From JAGWBD01 sp965220615 (GTDB lineage: Bacteria > Chloroflexota > Anaerolineae > Aggregatilineales > Phototrophicaceae): a stretch of 64,000 bases of DNA. Shown here piece by piece: positions 37,498-46,137 of this stretch (its first letter is position 1; each line of letters opens with the position of its first letter). The notes beneath the pieces are model-generated. The model ran no database searches. It was not told the origin of the DNA and worked only from the letters and a program-made list of their open reading frames with translations. The stretch spans positions 1,426,001 to 1,490,000 of the forward strand of contig CBDCQL010000002.1 of NCBI GenBank assembly GCA_965220615.1. The letters are read 5' to 3'. The position numbers were made by a program, and so were the translations under genes.

Positions 37498-37788
37498 ATG
37501 GCATCCGGGAAACAGCAGCGGCAGAAGTTGCTGATTCTTTATCTGAACACTTCGGCCCTCGACAGCGACGTCAAGGGCTGGACGATGTACGACGGCACAG
37601 GGTGCGAACATCACACCACCGGTGACAGCGACCGGCGGCCCTACGCCACGGGCATGGATGCCCTGCTGGATGGCTGGCGCGTGATCCAGTTTCCGCAACT
37701 GATCCCACCCTACCCTGGCATGGAATACACCACCTCGTTCAAGAAAAACGAGTACATCTTCGAGAAGCTGGAGACCATTGACTCATGA
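37498..37788 (+). CDS. Conserved small protein of unknown function, 96 aa
   Basis: I do not recognise a named family. The protein starts at an ATG preceded by AGGAGG with a 4-base spacer, a strong site. It has a basic N terminus, a short hydrophobic strand (KLLILYLNTSAL), a middle part with Cys-Glu-His-His, and a conserved-looking C-terminal block DGWRVIQFPQLIPPYPGMEY followed by a charged helix ending FEKLETIDS. No membrane segment or signal is seen. It overlaps the PhyH start by 4 bases (ATGA), so the two are translationally coupled and could act together. Codon use looks like the neighbours. Confidence 0.8.
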   Translation: MASGKQQRQKLLILYLNTSALDSDVKGWTMYDGTGCEHHTTGDSDRRPYATGMDALLDGWRVIQFPQLIPPYPGMEYTTSFKKNEYIFEKLETIDS

Positions 37789-38645
37789 GCGACAAACAAC
37801 ATTTGCTTGACTCGCGCCAGGTGGCGGAGTTCGTGGCGCGCGGTTTCCTGCGCTTCGACGGCATCGTTCCGGACGAGATCAACAGGGCCGTGATGGACGC
37901 CTTTGAGGCCGGCGGCATCAGCAGTTACCCGGCCGGCACACCCTTCGCCGAGTGCTATCCGGAGCCTTCGCCCATCGGCGCCATGCTGCGCCTGCCCCAG
38001 GTCAGCGGCATCCTCGAAAGCCTCGTCGGCCCGGACCCGCTCTTCGACCATCATGCCATCCACAAACGCCTGCCCAACGAGGGCAAGGCGCAGGGCATGC
38101 ACGGCGATTCGATCATAGACACGCGCCTGCACTTCGACGTGCAACTGATGTACTTCCCGCACGACGTGCCCCTTGACATGGGTGGCACCTTGCTGCTGCC
38201 AGGCAGCCACTTCCGCCGTATCAACGAGATGGAGGTCGCCCGCTACCAGAACTTCCTGGGGCAGATCCCCATGGTCTGCGAGGCGGGCAGCATCCTGGTC
38301 CTGCATCACGGAATCTGGCACTGCGGCCGCCAGAACCAGACCGACCGCATGCGCTACATGTACAAGATCCGGCTCAACCCCTCCGTGCGTCAACTGCGCC
38401 TGTGGAACACCGACGACCTGGATGACGAGACCGGCGCTCACCAACCCATCTTCGCCGGCGAGAAACGCGACGATGTGCAGGCCATACTGGCCAAAATGGA
38501 ACCCTGGTACGAAGCCGGTGACGGACGTCTGGAAATCGTCAACCGCACCCTGCTGTGGCGCTTCCTGACCGGGGACGAGAACTTCGACGTCCACTACTGG
38601 CTGACACGACTGGAAAACATGCCGGAAAATCGCCTGAGCGCCTGA
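37785..38645 (+). CDS. Phytanoyl-CoA dioxygenase (PhyH) family protein
   Basis: A 286-aa putative Fe(II)/2-oxoglutarate oxygenase, only distantly similar to the PhyH protein at 20 kb. A candidate HxD is in GMHGDSII, with GGTLLLPGSHF, then the distal His in HHGIWHCG and an Arg-rich strand RMRYMYKIRL for 2-oxoglutarate. This resembles the PhyH subgroup found in carbohydrate clusters of Chloroflexota and Planctomycetota-like genomes (recollection, not a search). It is coupled upstream to the 96-aa unknown and lies 18 bases before dgoD. The hydroxylation substrate is unknown. Confidence 0.75.
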   Translation: MSDKQHLLDSRQVAEFVARGFLRFDGIVPDEINRAVMDAFEAGGISSYPAGTPFAECYPEPSPIGAMLRLPQVSGILESLVGPDPLFDHHAIHKRLPNEGKAQGMHGDSIIDTRLHFDVQLMYFPHDVPLDMGGTLLLPGSHFRRINEMEVARYQNFLGQIPMVCEAGSILVLHHGIWHCGRQNQTDRMRYMYKIRLNPSVRQLRLWNTDDLDDETGAHQPIFAGEKRDDVQAILAKMEPWYEAGDGRLEIVNRTLLWRFLTGDENFDVHYWLTRLENMPENRLSA

Positions 38646-38663
38646 GGCTGTCGCGGAGCGCGC

Positions 38664-39779
38664 ATGAAAATCACGAAGCTGGAGACTTTCTTCGTTCGGC
38701 CGCGCTGGCTCTTTCTCAAAATGCACACCGACGAAGGGGTCGTCGGCCTCGGCGAACCGGTCGTCGAGGGACGCTCACAGACCGTGGCCGCGGCGGTGCA
38801 CGAAATCGGTCGCTACCTCATCGGCCAGGACCCGACGCGCATCGAACATCACTGGCAAGCCATCTTCCGCGGCCAGTTCTATCGCGGCGGCCCGGTGCTC
38901 ACCAGCGCCCTCTCGGGTATCGAGCACGCCATGTGGGATATCACCGGCAAGTGGCTGGGTCAGCCGGTCTACAAGCTGCTGGGCGGCGCCGTGCGCGACC
39001 GCATTCGCGTCTACGGCTGGCTGGACGACCAGTCCTATGGCGATTACGTCGAACAGGCGGTGGTCGGCGCGCGGGCGGGCTTTACGGCCTTCAAACTGGG
39101 CGTGCCGGGCGCCGTCAACATTGTCGACACGCGCGCAAAGGTGGACGAAATCGTCGACCATTTCGCGCGCTTTCGGGACGCGCTGGGGCCGGAGATCGAC
39201 ATCGGCATCGACTTCCACGGGCGCGTCAGCCCGGCCATGGCAGTACGACTGGCCCAGGCGCTGGAACCCCTGCATCCCTTCTTCATCGAAGAACCCGTGC
39301 TGCCGGAAAACGTCGATGCCCTGGCGACCGTGGCCCGCAGCACCAGCATCCCCATCGCCACCGGCGAACGTCTCTTCACAAAATGGGGCTTCCGCGAAGT
39401 GCTGGAAAAGCAGGCCGCGGCCATTCTGCAGCCGGACCTGGCGCACGCGGGCGGGATTCTGGAAGTGCGCAAGATCGCGGCCATGGCCGAGTGCTGGTAC
39501 GCGGCCGTCGCGCCGCATTGTCCGCTGGGGCCGATCGCCCTTGCCGCCAGCCTGCAACTCGACGCCTGTACGCCCAATTTCCTGGTACAGGAGCATTTCA
39601 CAACCGGCGTGGGTTATCTGAAGTCCCCATTTCAGATCATCGACGGCCACATCCCGCTGCCAACCGGGCCGGGCCTGGGCATCGAACTGGACGAGGAAGC
39701 CATCGCTTCCAAACTCTACGACGGCAGCTGGGAAACGCCGCAGCTCCGCCACAGCGACGGTTCGGTCGCGGACTGGTAG
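38664..39779 (+). CDS. dgoD: Galactonate dehydratase-like enolase-superfamily enzyme
   Basis: A 371-aa mandelate racemase/muconate-lactonizing-type protein with the DgoD pattern. Metal ligands are expected in IGIDFHGRVS (Asp), FFIEEPVLPEN (Glu) and IATGERLF (Glu), and the general acid/base His in APHCPLGPIAL. The N-terminal capping domain ends with LLGGAVRDRIRVYGW. It dehydrates D-galactonate to 2-keto-3-deoxygalactonate, or a related aldonate. With the aldose 1-dehydrogenase AKR 2 kb upstream, oxidation then dehydration of an aldose can be drawn. KDGal kinase and aldolase are not in the window. Confidence 0.85.
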   Translation: MKITKLETFFVRPRWLFLKMHTDEGVVGLGEPVVEGRSQTVAAAVHEIGRYLIGQDPTRIEHHWQAIFRGQFYRGGPVLTSALSGIEHAMWDITGKWLGQPVYKLLGGAVRDRIRVYGWLDDQSYGDYVEQAVVGARAGFTAFKLGVPGAVNIVDTRAKVDEIVDHFARFRDALGPEIDIGIDFHGRVSPAMAVRLAQALEPLHPFFIEEPVLPENVDALATVARSTSIPIATGERLFTKWGFREVLEKQAAAILQPDLAHAGGILEVRKIAAMAECWYAAVAPHCPLGPIALAASLQLDACTPNFLVQEHFTTGVGYLKSPFQIIDGHIPLPTGPGLGIELDEEAIASKLYDGSWETPQLRHSDGSVADW

Positions 39780-39844
39780 TGATCAGCTTCCCACCTGCCC
39801 TTTCAGGCGGCAAAGGCAGCTTGTCTTCCAGGCTCCACCAAACG

Positions 39845-39874
39845 CTGACTTCCAGGGGGCGGTGCTGCTACAAT
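39845..39874 (+). promoter_or_regulatory. Promoter upstream of the isomerase-Gfo cluster
   Basis: -35 CTGACT (39845-39850), 18-base spacer, -10 TACAAT (39869-39874) with TGc directly before it (extended -10). It lies in the 175-base gap after dgoD, 80 bases before the ATG at 39955, so a second transcript likely starts here. Confidence 0.45.
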
Positions 39875-39954
39875 TGCGGCGCTTTGCCATGCGATCGAAA
39901 ATGTGGCGGCGCGGCGTTCACTTGTATCCTGCCTGATTGACCCAGGAGTTCCTG

Positions 39955-40725
39955 ATGTCCGGAAACCTCCCGTCCATCGCCCTGCAACTCTATTCCCTGC
40001 GCGCCGAACTCGAGGAGGACTTCGAGGGCGTCGTGCGCGAGGTGGCCGCGGCCGGTTACGCCGGCGTGGAACCTTTTGGCTATCCGCATCGCGACGCAGT
40101 CGCCGAGGGCCAGCTCTTCCGCGAACTTGGTCTGCAGGTGCCGAGCTTCCACGCCGCCATTTCGCCGGGCGAGGACACGGGCAAGGTGATTGAGGCCGCC
40201 CGCGCCGTGGGTACGCAACGCATCATCCTGGCCGGAATTGGCCGGGGCGAGGCCTGGGACACGCGGGAAAAGGTCGAGGCCAACTGCGCGCTGATCAACG
40301 AATCGGCCGCCAGTGCGGCGGCGGCCGACATCGAACTTGGCTATCACAACCACTGGTGGGAATTCGACACGGTGGTCGACGGGCAACCGGTCTGGCGCCA
40401 CATGTTGCGACTGCTTGATGACAACGTTTTCTTTCAGATCGATACCTACTGGGCGCAGGTCGGCGGCGCGGACGTGGTCAGCGTTCTCTCCGAGCTCGGG
40501 CCGCGCAACCAGGTGCTGCACGTCAAGGATGGCCCTGCCGACGACCCGCAGGCTGACATGGTCGCCGTCGGCAGTGGCGTGATGGACTGGGACGCCATAT
40601 TCGCGGTCAGCGACGTCGACTGGGTCGTCGTTGAGCTGGACCGCTGCGCCACGGACATGCTGCAGGCCGTGCGCGACAGTTGCGCCTGGCTGAGCGGAGA
40701 GGGATACGCCCGTGGATCGAGTTAG
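39955..40725 (+). CDS. Sugar phosphate isomerase/epimerase (xylose isomerase-like TIM barrel)
   Basis: A 256-aa AP-endonuclease-2/xylose-isomerase-like barrel. Strands are recognisable in IALQLYSLR, GYAGVEPFG, QVPSFHAAI, LGYHNHWWEF, FFQIDTYWAQVGG, VLHVKDG and DWVVVELD. The Glu, Asp and His positions would bind a divalent metal. Members isomerise or epimerise keto sugars, inosose or hydroxypyruvate; the specific substrate is unknown. AGGAG lies 6 bases before the ATG. It overlaps the following Gfo/Idh/MocA gene by 14 bases, a pairing typical of sugar or inositol catabolic clusters. Confidence 0.82.
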   Translation: MSGNLPSIALQLYSLRAELEEDFEGVVREVAAAGYAGVEPFGYPHRDAVAEGQLFRELGLQVPSFHAAISPGEDTGKVIEAARAVGTQRIILAGIGRGEAWDTREKVEANCALINESAASAAAADIELGYHNHWWEFDTVVDGQPVWRHMLRLLDDNVFFQIDTYWAQVGGADVVSVLSELGPRNQVLHVKDGPADDPQADMVAVGSGVMDWDAIFAVSDVDWVVVELDRCATDMLQAVRDSCAWLSGEGYARGSS

Positions 40726-41821
40726 CGTCGGCATCATCGGCTGCGGCCACATCAGCGACCACTACTGCCAGGGCCTGAAACATTTCCGCATCCTTGATTT
40801 GCGCGCCTGTTCCGACATGGATATGTCCCGCGCGGAAGTGCTGGCCTCCGATCATGGTATCGCTGCCCTGAACGTCGAACAGTTGCTGGCGGACCCCGAG
40901 ATCGAGATCGTGGTGAACCTGACGCCACCGGCGGCCCATTTCGACGTGGCCATGCAGGTGATCGCCGCCGGCAAGCACATCTACAACGAAAAGCCCCTGA
41001 CGCAGACGCTGGACCAGGGTCGCCAGTTGCTGCAGGCGGCGGAAGACGCCGGTCTGCGCGTCGGCAGCGCACCGGATACCATTCTGGGTGGCGGCCTGCA
41101 GACCAGTCGCAAGCTGCTGGACGATGGCTGGATCGGCAGACCGGTGGCAGCCTGCGGCTTTTTCGCCAGCCATGGGCCGGATAGCTACCACCCCGGACCG
41201 GACTTCTTCTTCAAGCCCGGCGGTGGCCCGCTTTTTGACATGGCGCCCTATTACCTGACCTGTCTGGTCAGCCTGCTCGGGCCGGTCCAACGCGTCACCG
41301 GGTCGGCCTCGAAGGGCTTCGATCAACGCTTTGCCACCAACCCGGAGCTGCCACCCGAACGCCATGGCTACGCCATCGACGTCGAGGTGCAGACGCATGT
41401 GTCGGCGGCGCTGGACTTCGCCAGCGGCAGTGTGGGCACGCTCATCACCAGCTTCGACATCTGGCATCAGAACCTGCCACGCGTCGAGATTTACGGCACG
41501 GAAGGCACCCTTTCCGTCCCGGACCCCAATCATTTCGGGGGGCCGGTGCGCGTCCGGCGCGCCGGCGCAGAAGACTGGAGCGAGATCCCCCTGACGCACG
41601 ACGCAAGCATGCAGCGCGGTGTCGGTGTCGCCGACCTGGCGTATGCCCTGCGTTCGGGACGACCGCATCGCGCCAGTGGCGATCTCGGCTGGCACGTGCT
41701 GGACCTGATGCACGCCATTCTGGAGTCGGCCGAAAGCGGGCGCCATCAGCACGTCAGCAGCGGCGTCGCGCGGCCGGACCCCCTGCCCACCGGCCTTGCG
41801 CCAGGTTACCTGGATGACTGA
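40712..41821 (+). CDS. Gfo/Idh/MocA family oxidoreductase (tandem copy 1)
   Basis: A 369-aa NAD(P)-dependent oxidoreductase. The N-terminal Rossmann motif is VGIIGCGHISDHY, the conserved EKP motif is HIYNEKPLTQ, and the substrate domain has GGGPLFDMAPYYLT with the candidate catalytic pair. It is clearly paralogous to the next gene. They share APDTxLGGGxQTSRKL, GWIGxPVAA and GGGPxxDMxPYY. Start is GTG 40712 inside the preceding gene, with GAGAGGG upstream. The substrate is unknown; members oxidise or reduce sugars, inositols and amino-sugars. Confidence 0.85.
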   Translation: MDRVSVGIIGCGHISDHYCQGLKHFRILDLRACSDMDMSRAEVLASDHGIAALNVEQLLADPEIEIVVNLTPPAAHFDVAMQVIAAGKHIYNEKPLTQTLDQGRQLLQAAEDAGLRVGSAPDTILGGGLQTSRKLLDDGWIGRPVAACGFFASHGPDSYHPGPDFFFKPGGGPLFDMAPYYLTCLVSLLGPVQRVTGSASKGFDQRFATNPELPPERHGYAIDVEVQTHVSAALDFASGSVGTLITSFDIWHQNLPRVEIYGTEGTLSVPDPNHFGGPVRVRRAGAEDWSEIPLTHDASMQRGVGVADLAYALRSGRPHRASGDLGWHVLDLMHAILESAESGRHQHVSSGVARPDPLPTGLAPGYLDD

Positions 41822-41836
41822 GGGCAAATCCATTCC

Positions 41837-42952
41837 ATGAGCGAAAACGCGATTCCAGAGCCTGCCAGGGTGGGACTCATCGGCTGCGGCAACATCTCCG
41901 ACCGGTACTTCAATTTCTGCCGGACGTTCGTGGATATCGAAATGGTCGCCTGCGCCGACCTGCTGCCGGAGCGCGCCAGGGCGAAGGCCGCACAGTACGG
42001 CGTTCGGGCCCTGGGTGTGGACGAGTTACTGGCCGAGTCCGACATCGATATCGTCCTCAACCTGACCATCCCCCAGGCCCATGCCGAAGTGGACCTGGCG
42101 GCGCTGGTGGCCGGCAAGCACGTCTACAGCGAAAAGCCGTTGGCGCTGGACCTGGCGGACGGTCAGCGGGTACTCGCCGCGGCCGCGGAACGGGGACTGC
42201 GCGTAGGCTGTGCGCCGGACACCTTTCTAGGTGGCGGCCAGCAGACCAGCCGCAAGCTGATCGACGAGGGCTGGATCGGCTGCCCCGTCGCCGCAGTCGC
42301 CTTCCTGGCGAGCCACGGACACGAGCACTGGCACCCGGACCCGACCTATTATTACAAGACCGGTGGCGGGCCCATGCTCGACATGGGACCCTACTACATC
42401 ACGGCCCTGGTTAATCTGCTGGGCCCTGTCGCGCGTGTCAGCGGGTCGACCAGAATCTCATTTCCGCAACGCAGGATCACCAGCGAGCCGAAATACGGGG
42501 AAATGATCGACGTCGAGGTGAGCACGCACCAGGCCGCCCTGCTGGAATTCGCCGCCGGGCTGACGGCGACGGTGGTGATGAGTTTCGACGTCTGGTCGCA
42601 CAACCTGCCGCGCATGGAAATCTACGGCACGGAAGGCTCGCTGGCCGTGCCGGACCCCAACACCTTCCGCGGGCCGGTTTTGCTGCGCGGCGCCGACGCG
42701 GAGGCCTGGAGCGAGATTCCCCTTACCCACAGCGATCGGGTCGAACGCAGTATTGGCGTCGCGGACCTGGCCAGCGCCATCCGTCAGAATCGGCCCCATC
42801 GCGTCAGCGGCGAGCTGGCCCTGCACGTCCTTGAGGTCATGCTGGCCGTTGACGAAGCGTCTGCCAGCGAACGCCACGTGGTCATTGAGAGCAACGTCAC
42901 CCGGCCGGCGCCCTTGCCCGTCGGTTTGCAGCCAGGTCGGGTGGACCTGTAG
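41837..42952 (+). CDS. Gfo/Idh/MocA family oxidoreductase (tandem copy 2)
   Basis: A 371-aa oxidoreductase with VGLIGCGNISDRY, VYSEKPLALDL and GGGPMLDMGPYYITAL. It is a tandem paralogue of the gene just upstream, which lies 15 bases away. The copies differ in the substrate domain (for example the SHGHEHWHPDPTYYYK loop here against SHGPDSYHPGPDFFFK there), so they may act on related substrates or in opposite directions at neighbouring steps. It is followed after 11 bases by an epimerase. Substrate unknown. Confidence 0.85.
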   Translation: MSENAIPEPARVGLIGCGNISDRYFNFCRTFVDIEMVACADLLPERARAKAAQYGVRALGVDELLAESDIDIVLNLTIPQAHAEVDLAALVAGKHVYSEKPLALDLADGQRVLAAAAERGLRVGCAPDTFLGGGQQTSRKLIDEGWIGCPVAAVAFLASHGHEHWHPDPTYYYKTGGGPMLDMGPYYITALVNLLGPVARVSGSTRISFPQRRITSEPKYGEMIDVEVSTHQAALLEFAAGLTATVVMSFDVWSHNLPRMEIYGTEGSLAVPDPNTFRGPVLLRGADAEAWSEIPLTHSDRVERSIGVADLASAIRQNRPHRVSGELALHVLEVMLAVDEASASERHVVIESNVTRPAPLPVGLQPGRVDL

Positions 42953-42963
42953 CGAGGGGCCGA

Positions 42964-43947
42964 ATGACGAATGAACACACCTTTGTTGCTGGCGCGCTCG
43001 GATGTATCGGCGCCTGGGTGACCCGCAATTTGCTGCGCTCCGGCGCGCCGGTCACCGTGTTCGACCTCGGGACGGACCGCAAGCGACTCGAACTGATTCT
43101 CGAGCCGGACGAAATCGCGAGGATTCGATTTATCCAGGGCGACATCACCGATACTGAAGCAGTCGAGAAGGCCCTGCGAAGTTCCGGCGCGCGGCGCATC
43201 ATCCACCTGGCAGCCCTGCAGGTGCCATTCTGCCGCGCCAATCCTCCGCTGGGCGCCAGCGTCAACGTCATCGGCACGATCAACATCTTCGAGGCGGCGA
43301 AAGCACTGGGCATTGACCACGTCGTTTACGCCAGCAGCGCGGCCGTCTATGGCAGTGGGAACGAATATGACCGCGACATCATCGAGAACGACGCGCCATT
43401 CCTGCCAAAGAATCTCTACGGCGTGTTCAAGCTGGCCAACCAGGGTACAGCAACGATTTACCACCAGGACCATGGCATCAACAGCATCGGCCTGCGCCCC
43501 TACACCGTCTACGGGCCGGGCCGCGACCAGGGCATGACGTCCACGCCCACGCGCGCCATGCTGGCCGCCGCCGCCGGTCAGCCCTGGCACATTTCCTTCG
43601 GTGGCCGCAACGCCTTCCAGTTCACCGATGACGTGGCCAGGATCTTCATTCAGGCGGCCGACCTGCCGGACTGGGAGGGCGCGGAGAGCTTCAATCTGGG
43701 CGGGTCTATCGCCCACATGAGCGAAATGGTCGCCGCCATCGAAAAGGCCGCGCCCGATGCAACCGGGCGAATCACCTTCGAGGATGCGCCCCTGGCCCTG
43801 CCCGCCGGCACCAGCGACCGCGCGCTCGTTGAAGCCATCGGCCCCGTGCCCTGTACGCCCCTCGATGAGAGCGTGGCCTTCACCATCGCCCTTTTTCGCG
43901 ACGCCCTTTCAGACGGGAGAATCGTCCTGGATGACTACGACGCCTGA
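42964..43947 (+). CDS. NAD(P)-dependent epimerase/dehydratase (extended SDR)
   Basis: A 327-aa extended SDR. The cofactor motif is GALGCIGAWV (a variant of GxxGxxG), then IHLAALQVPFCRANP, VYASSAAVYG and an active-site YGVFK. LRPYTVYGPGRDQG is typical of sugar-nucleotide or uronate-dehydrogenase-like SDRs. It shows little similarity to the epimerase at 7.5 kb. It follows the tandem oxidoreductases closely, and its end overlaps the aminotransferase start by 17 bases. It may be a uronate/aldose dehydrogenase or sugar epimerase in the same pathway. Confidence 0.8.
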   Translation: MTNEHTFVAGALGCIGAWVTRNLLRSGAPVTVFDLGTDRKRLELILEPDEIARIRFIQGDITDTEAVEKALRSSGARRIIHLAALQVPFCRANPPLGASVNVIGTINIFEAAKALGIDHVVYASSAAVYGSGNEYDRDIIENDAPFLPKNLYGVFKLANQGTATIYHQDHGINSIGLRPYTVYGPGRDQGMTSTPTRAMLAAAAGQPWHISFGGRNAFQFTDDVARIFIQAADLPDWEGAESFNLGGSIAHMSEMVAAIEKAAPDATGRITFEDAPLALPAGTSDRALVEAIGPVPCTPLDESVAFTIALFRDALSDGRIVLDDYDA

Positions 43948-45133
43948 AGCGGCCGAACTGCGCAAGCTATTTCTGCTTGAGCCGGAAGTCGCCTTCTTCA
44001 ATCACGGTTCCTTCGGCGCTTGTCCCCGTCCGGTCTTCGAGGCCTACCAGCGCTGGCAGCGGGAACTTGAATTGCAGCCCGTTAGCTTCATGTTCGATCG
44101 CTGTCCGCAACTGCTGAACGAGACCCGCGCCCGTCTGGCCCGCTGGCTGAAGACTTCCGGCGCCAACCTGGTCTTCACGACCAACGCCACCACCGGCGTC
44201 AACACCGTCGTGCGCTCCCTGCAGCTGGAGCCGGGCGACGAAATCCTGACCTGCGACCACGAATATGACGCCATTGACAACACCTGGCGTTTCACCTGCG
44301 AGAACAGTGGTGCGCGCATGGTTGTGCATTCAGTCCGGCTGCCCCTGGAGTCGCCGCAAGCCTTCGTGGACGAGTTTTGCGCCGCCATCGGCCCGCGCAC
44401 GAAAGTCATCAGCCTCAGCCACGTCACTTCGCCAAGTTCGCTAATTTTGCCCATCGCCGAGATTTGCCGCCGCGCCCGCAAAGCCGGCGTGTTGACCGTC
44501 ATCGACGGCGCCCACGCGCCGGGTCACGTCAACCTGGACATGGAAGCCATCGGCGCGGACTTTTACGCCGGCAACTGCCACAAATGGCTCAGCGCACCCA
44601 AGGGCTCCGGCTTTCTTTACGTTCGTCCGGAACATCATGACCTCGTCAACCCGCTGGTCATCAGTCATGGGCAGTATGCGCACGTCAAGGGCATGTCCAT
44701 CAGCCTGGGCGTTGACGACGATGAACGCAGCATTCTCAACGAACGACACGACTGGCAGGGCACGCGCGACATGGCCGCCTGGTTCGCCATCGCCAGCGCC
44801 ATCGACTTTCAGCGAGAGCACAACTGGCCGGCGGTGAGCCAACGCTGCCACGACCTAGCCCTGGAACTGGCCGGGCGCATCTCCGCACTAGGTGGGGACC
44901 TGCCGCCTTTTGCCTGCGACCAGGACACCTGGCACGCACAAATGATTTCAATCCCGGTACAGGGCGAGAACCTTGCGCAGAGGTTCCGCCAGCTTTACAG
45001 GGACAGCAAGGTCGTCGTCGCCGGTGGTGAATTCGCTGGCAAGGGCTTCGTACGGGTGTCCGTGCAGGGCTACAACACGGAAGAGGACGGTGAACGCCTG
45101 ATTGAGGCGCTCACTGCTGTCGGTCTGACCTGA
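43931..45133 (+). CDS. Class V aminotransferase, isopenicillin N epimerase-like
   Basis: A 400-aa PLP enzyme of the class V fold. It opens with FFNHGSFGACPRPV, carries the TTNATTGVNTVVRSL phosphate-binding region, IDGAHAPGH (Asp to the pyridine N), and the Schiff-base Lys in NCHKWLSAPKGSGFLYV. The nearest named relatives are isopenicillin N epimerases and cysteine desulfurase-like lyases, but penicillin chemistry is unlikely here. The ATG at 43931 has GGGAG 10 bases upstream and overlaps the preceding gene. Its end overlaps the convergent ftcD-like gene by 23 bases. Confidence 0.83.
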   Translation: MTTTPEAAELRKLFLLEPEVAFFNHGSFGACPRPVFEAYQRWQRELELQPVSFMFDRCPQLLNETRARLARWLKTSGANLVFTTNATTGVNTVVRSLQLEPGDEILTCDHEYDAIDNTWRFTCENSGARMVVHSVRLPLESPQAFVDEFCAAIGPRTKVISLSHVTSPSSLILPIAEICRRARKAGVLTVIDGAHAPGHVNLDMEAIGADFYAGNCHKWLSAPKGSGFLYVRPEHHDLVNPLVISHGQYAHVKGMSISLGVDDDERSILNERHDWQGTRDMAAWFAIASAIDFQREHNWPAVSQRCHDLALELAGRISALGGDLPPFACDQDTWHAQMISIPVQGENLAQRFRQLYRDSKVVVAGGEFAGKGFVRVSVQGYNTEEDGERLIEALTAVGLT

Positions 45134-46043
45134 CCAGACCCGTTTCTTGCAGTCTGCGTTCCAGGACCTGCTCTTCGGGCGACTTCAGCAACAACAGATC
45201 GCAGCTGGCCGCGGCATCCAGCGCCGCCCGGGGAATGAGACCCACCAGTTCGCTGCCATAAAGGCCGACACCCTCCCGTCCCGCCTCGCGCCGCAGCGCA
45301 TCCATGACCGCCGCCAGGCCCGTGCGACGGTAGTCCGTCAGGTTCATGGAGACCTGGGCGCGGCCGGCGACCTGCATCCCCAAAGCTTGCAACGCGGGCA
45401 GACCGCCACCGGAAGCGCGAATCCTGCGAGCAATGCGCCGCGCTACGAGAACGTCCGCCGTGTCCAGCCAGACGTTCCAGGCGATAAGCGTCTCCCGCGC
45501 GCCGATGGCGACGGCGCCGGCCCGGCCGAGTTTCAATGGCCCGGCATCCGGTCGGCGCTGTGGATCTCGTTCAATTTCAACGCGAAGCTGCTCGTAGCCG
45601 CCACGACGGATGTCGGCCAGCTGCCTGGCGTCAGGACCTCTTGCAGCAGCGCCGTAAAGGTAGACCGGCAGTTGCAGCTCCTCTCCGACCCGCCCGCAGA
45701 GTGCTCGCGCAAGGTCCGTACATTGCGCCAGTGTGCTGCCCGGCAAGGGCGTAAAAGGGACGACGTCTGCCGCGCCAATGCGTGGATGCTGGCCCTCGTG
45801 GCGCTTCATGTCGATGTGTTTCGCCGCGCTTCGAATCAGGGCGAACAGGGCGTCCGACATGGCTGCAGGCGGGCCGGCGACGCTGATCACGCTGCGATTG
45901 TGGTCGGGATCGCTATGCAGGTCCAGCAACCGAAGGGCCGGACAGGCACAGGCCGCCGCGACGATGGCGGCGATCACGGGTCGCCGCCTGCCCTCAGATA
46001 CGTTGGCCGCGCTCAATATCAACACGTCGTGTCCCCCAGCCAT
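45111..46043 (-). CDS. ftcD: Glutamate formimidoyltransferase (FtcD N-terminal type)
   Basis: A 310-aa stand-alone formiminotransferase domain without the cyclodeaminase domain. Family motifs are SAANVSEGRRRPVI, LLDLHSDPDHNRSVIS and the HEGQHPRIGAADVVPFTPL loop that binds folate. It moves the formimino group of N-formimino-L-glutamate, a histidine breakdown product, to tetrahydrofolate. Start at ATG 46043 places NVSEGRR near residue 17, as in the family; no clear ribosome site is seen. No hut genes are adjacent, so its link to the sugar cluster is unexplained. Confidence 0.88.
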   Translation of the reverse strand: MAGGHDVLILSAANVSEGRRRPVIAAIVAAACACPALRLLDLHSDPDHNRSVISVAGPPAAMSDALFALIRSAAKHIDMKRHEGQHPRIGAADVVPFTPLPGSTLAQCTDLARALCGRVGEELQLPVYLYGAAARGPDARQLADIRRGGYEQLRVEIERDPQRRPDAGPLKLGRAGAVAIGARETLIAWNVWLDTADVLVARRIARRIRASGGGLPALQALGMQVAGRAQVSMNLTDYRRTGLAAVMDALRREAGREGVGLYGSELVGLIPRAALDAAASCDLLLLKSPEEQVLERRLQETGLVRSDRQQ

Positions 46044-46137
46044 GCCGGATTGTACTGCAGGCCGCAGTCTCCGCTGATTGACAGGGGGCCGCGCACGTGT
46101 CAGGGTTTCGCAGTCTTCGGGCTGTGATGGAGAGACC

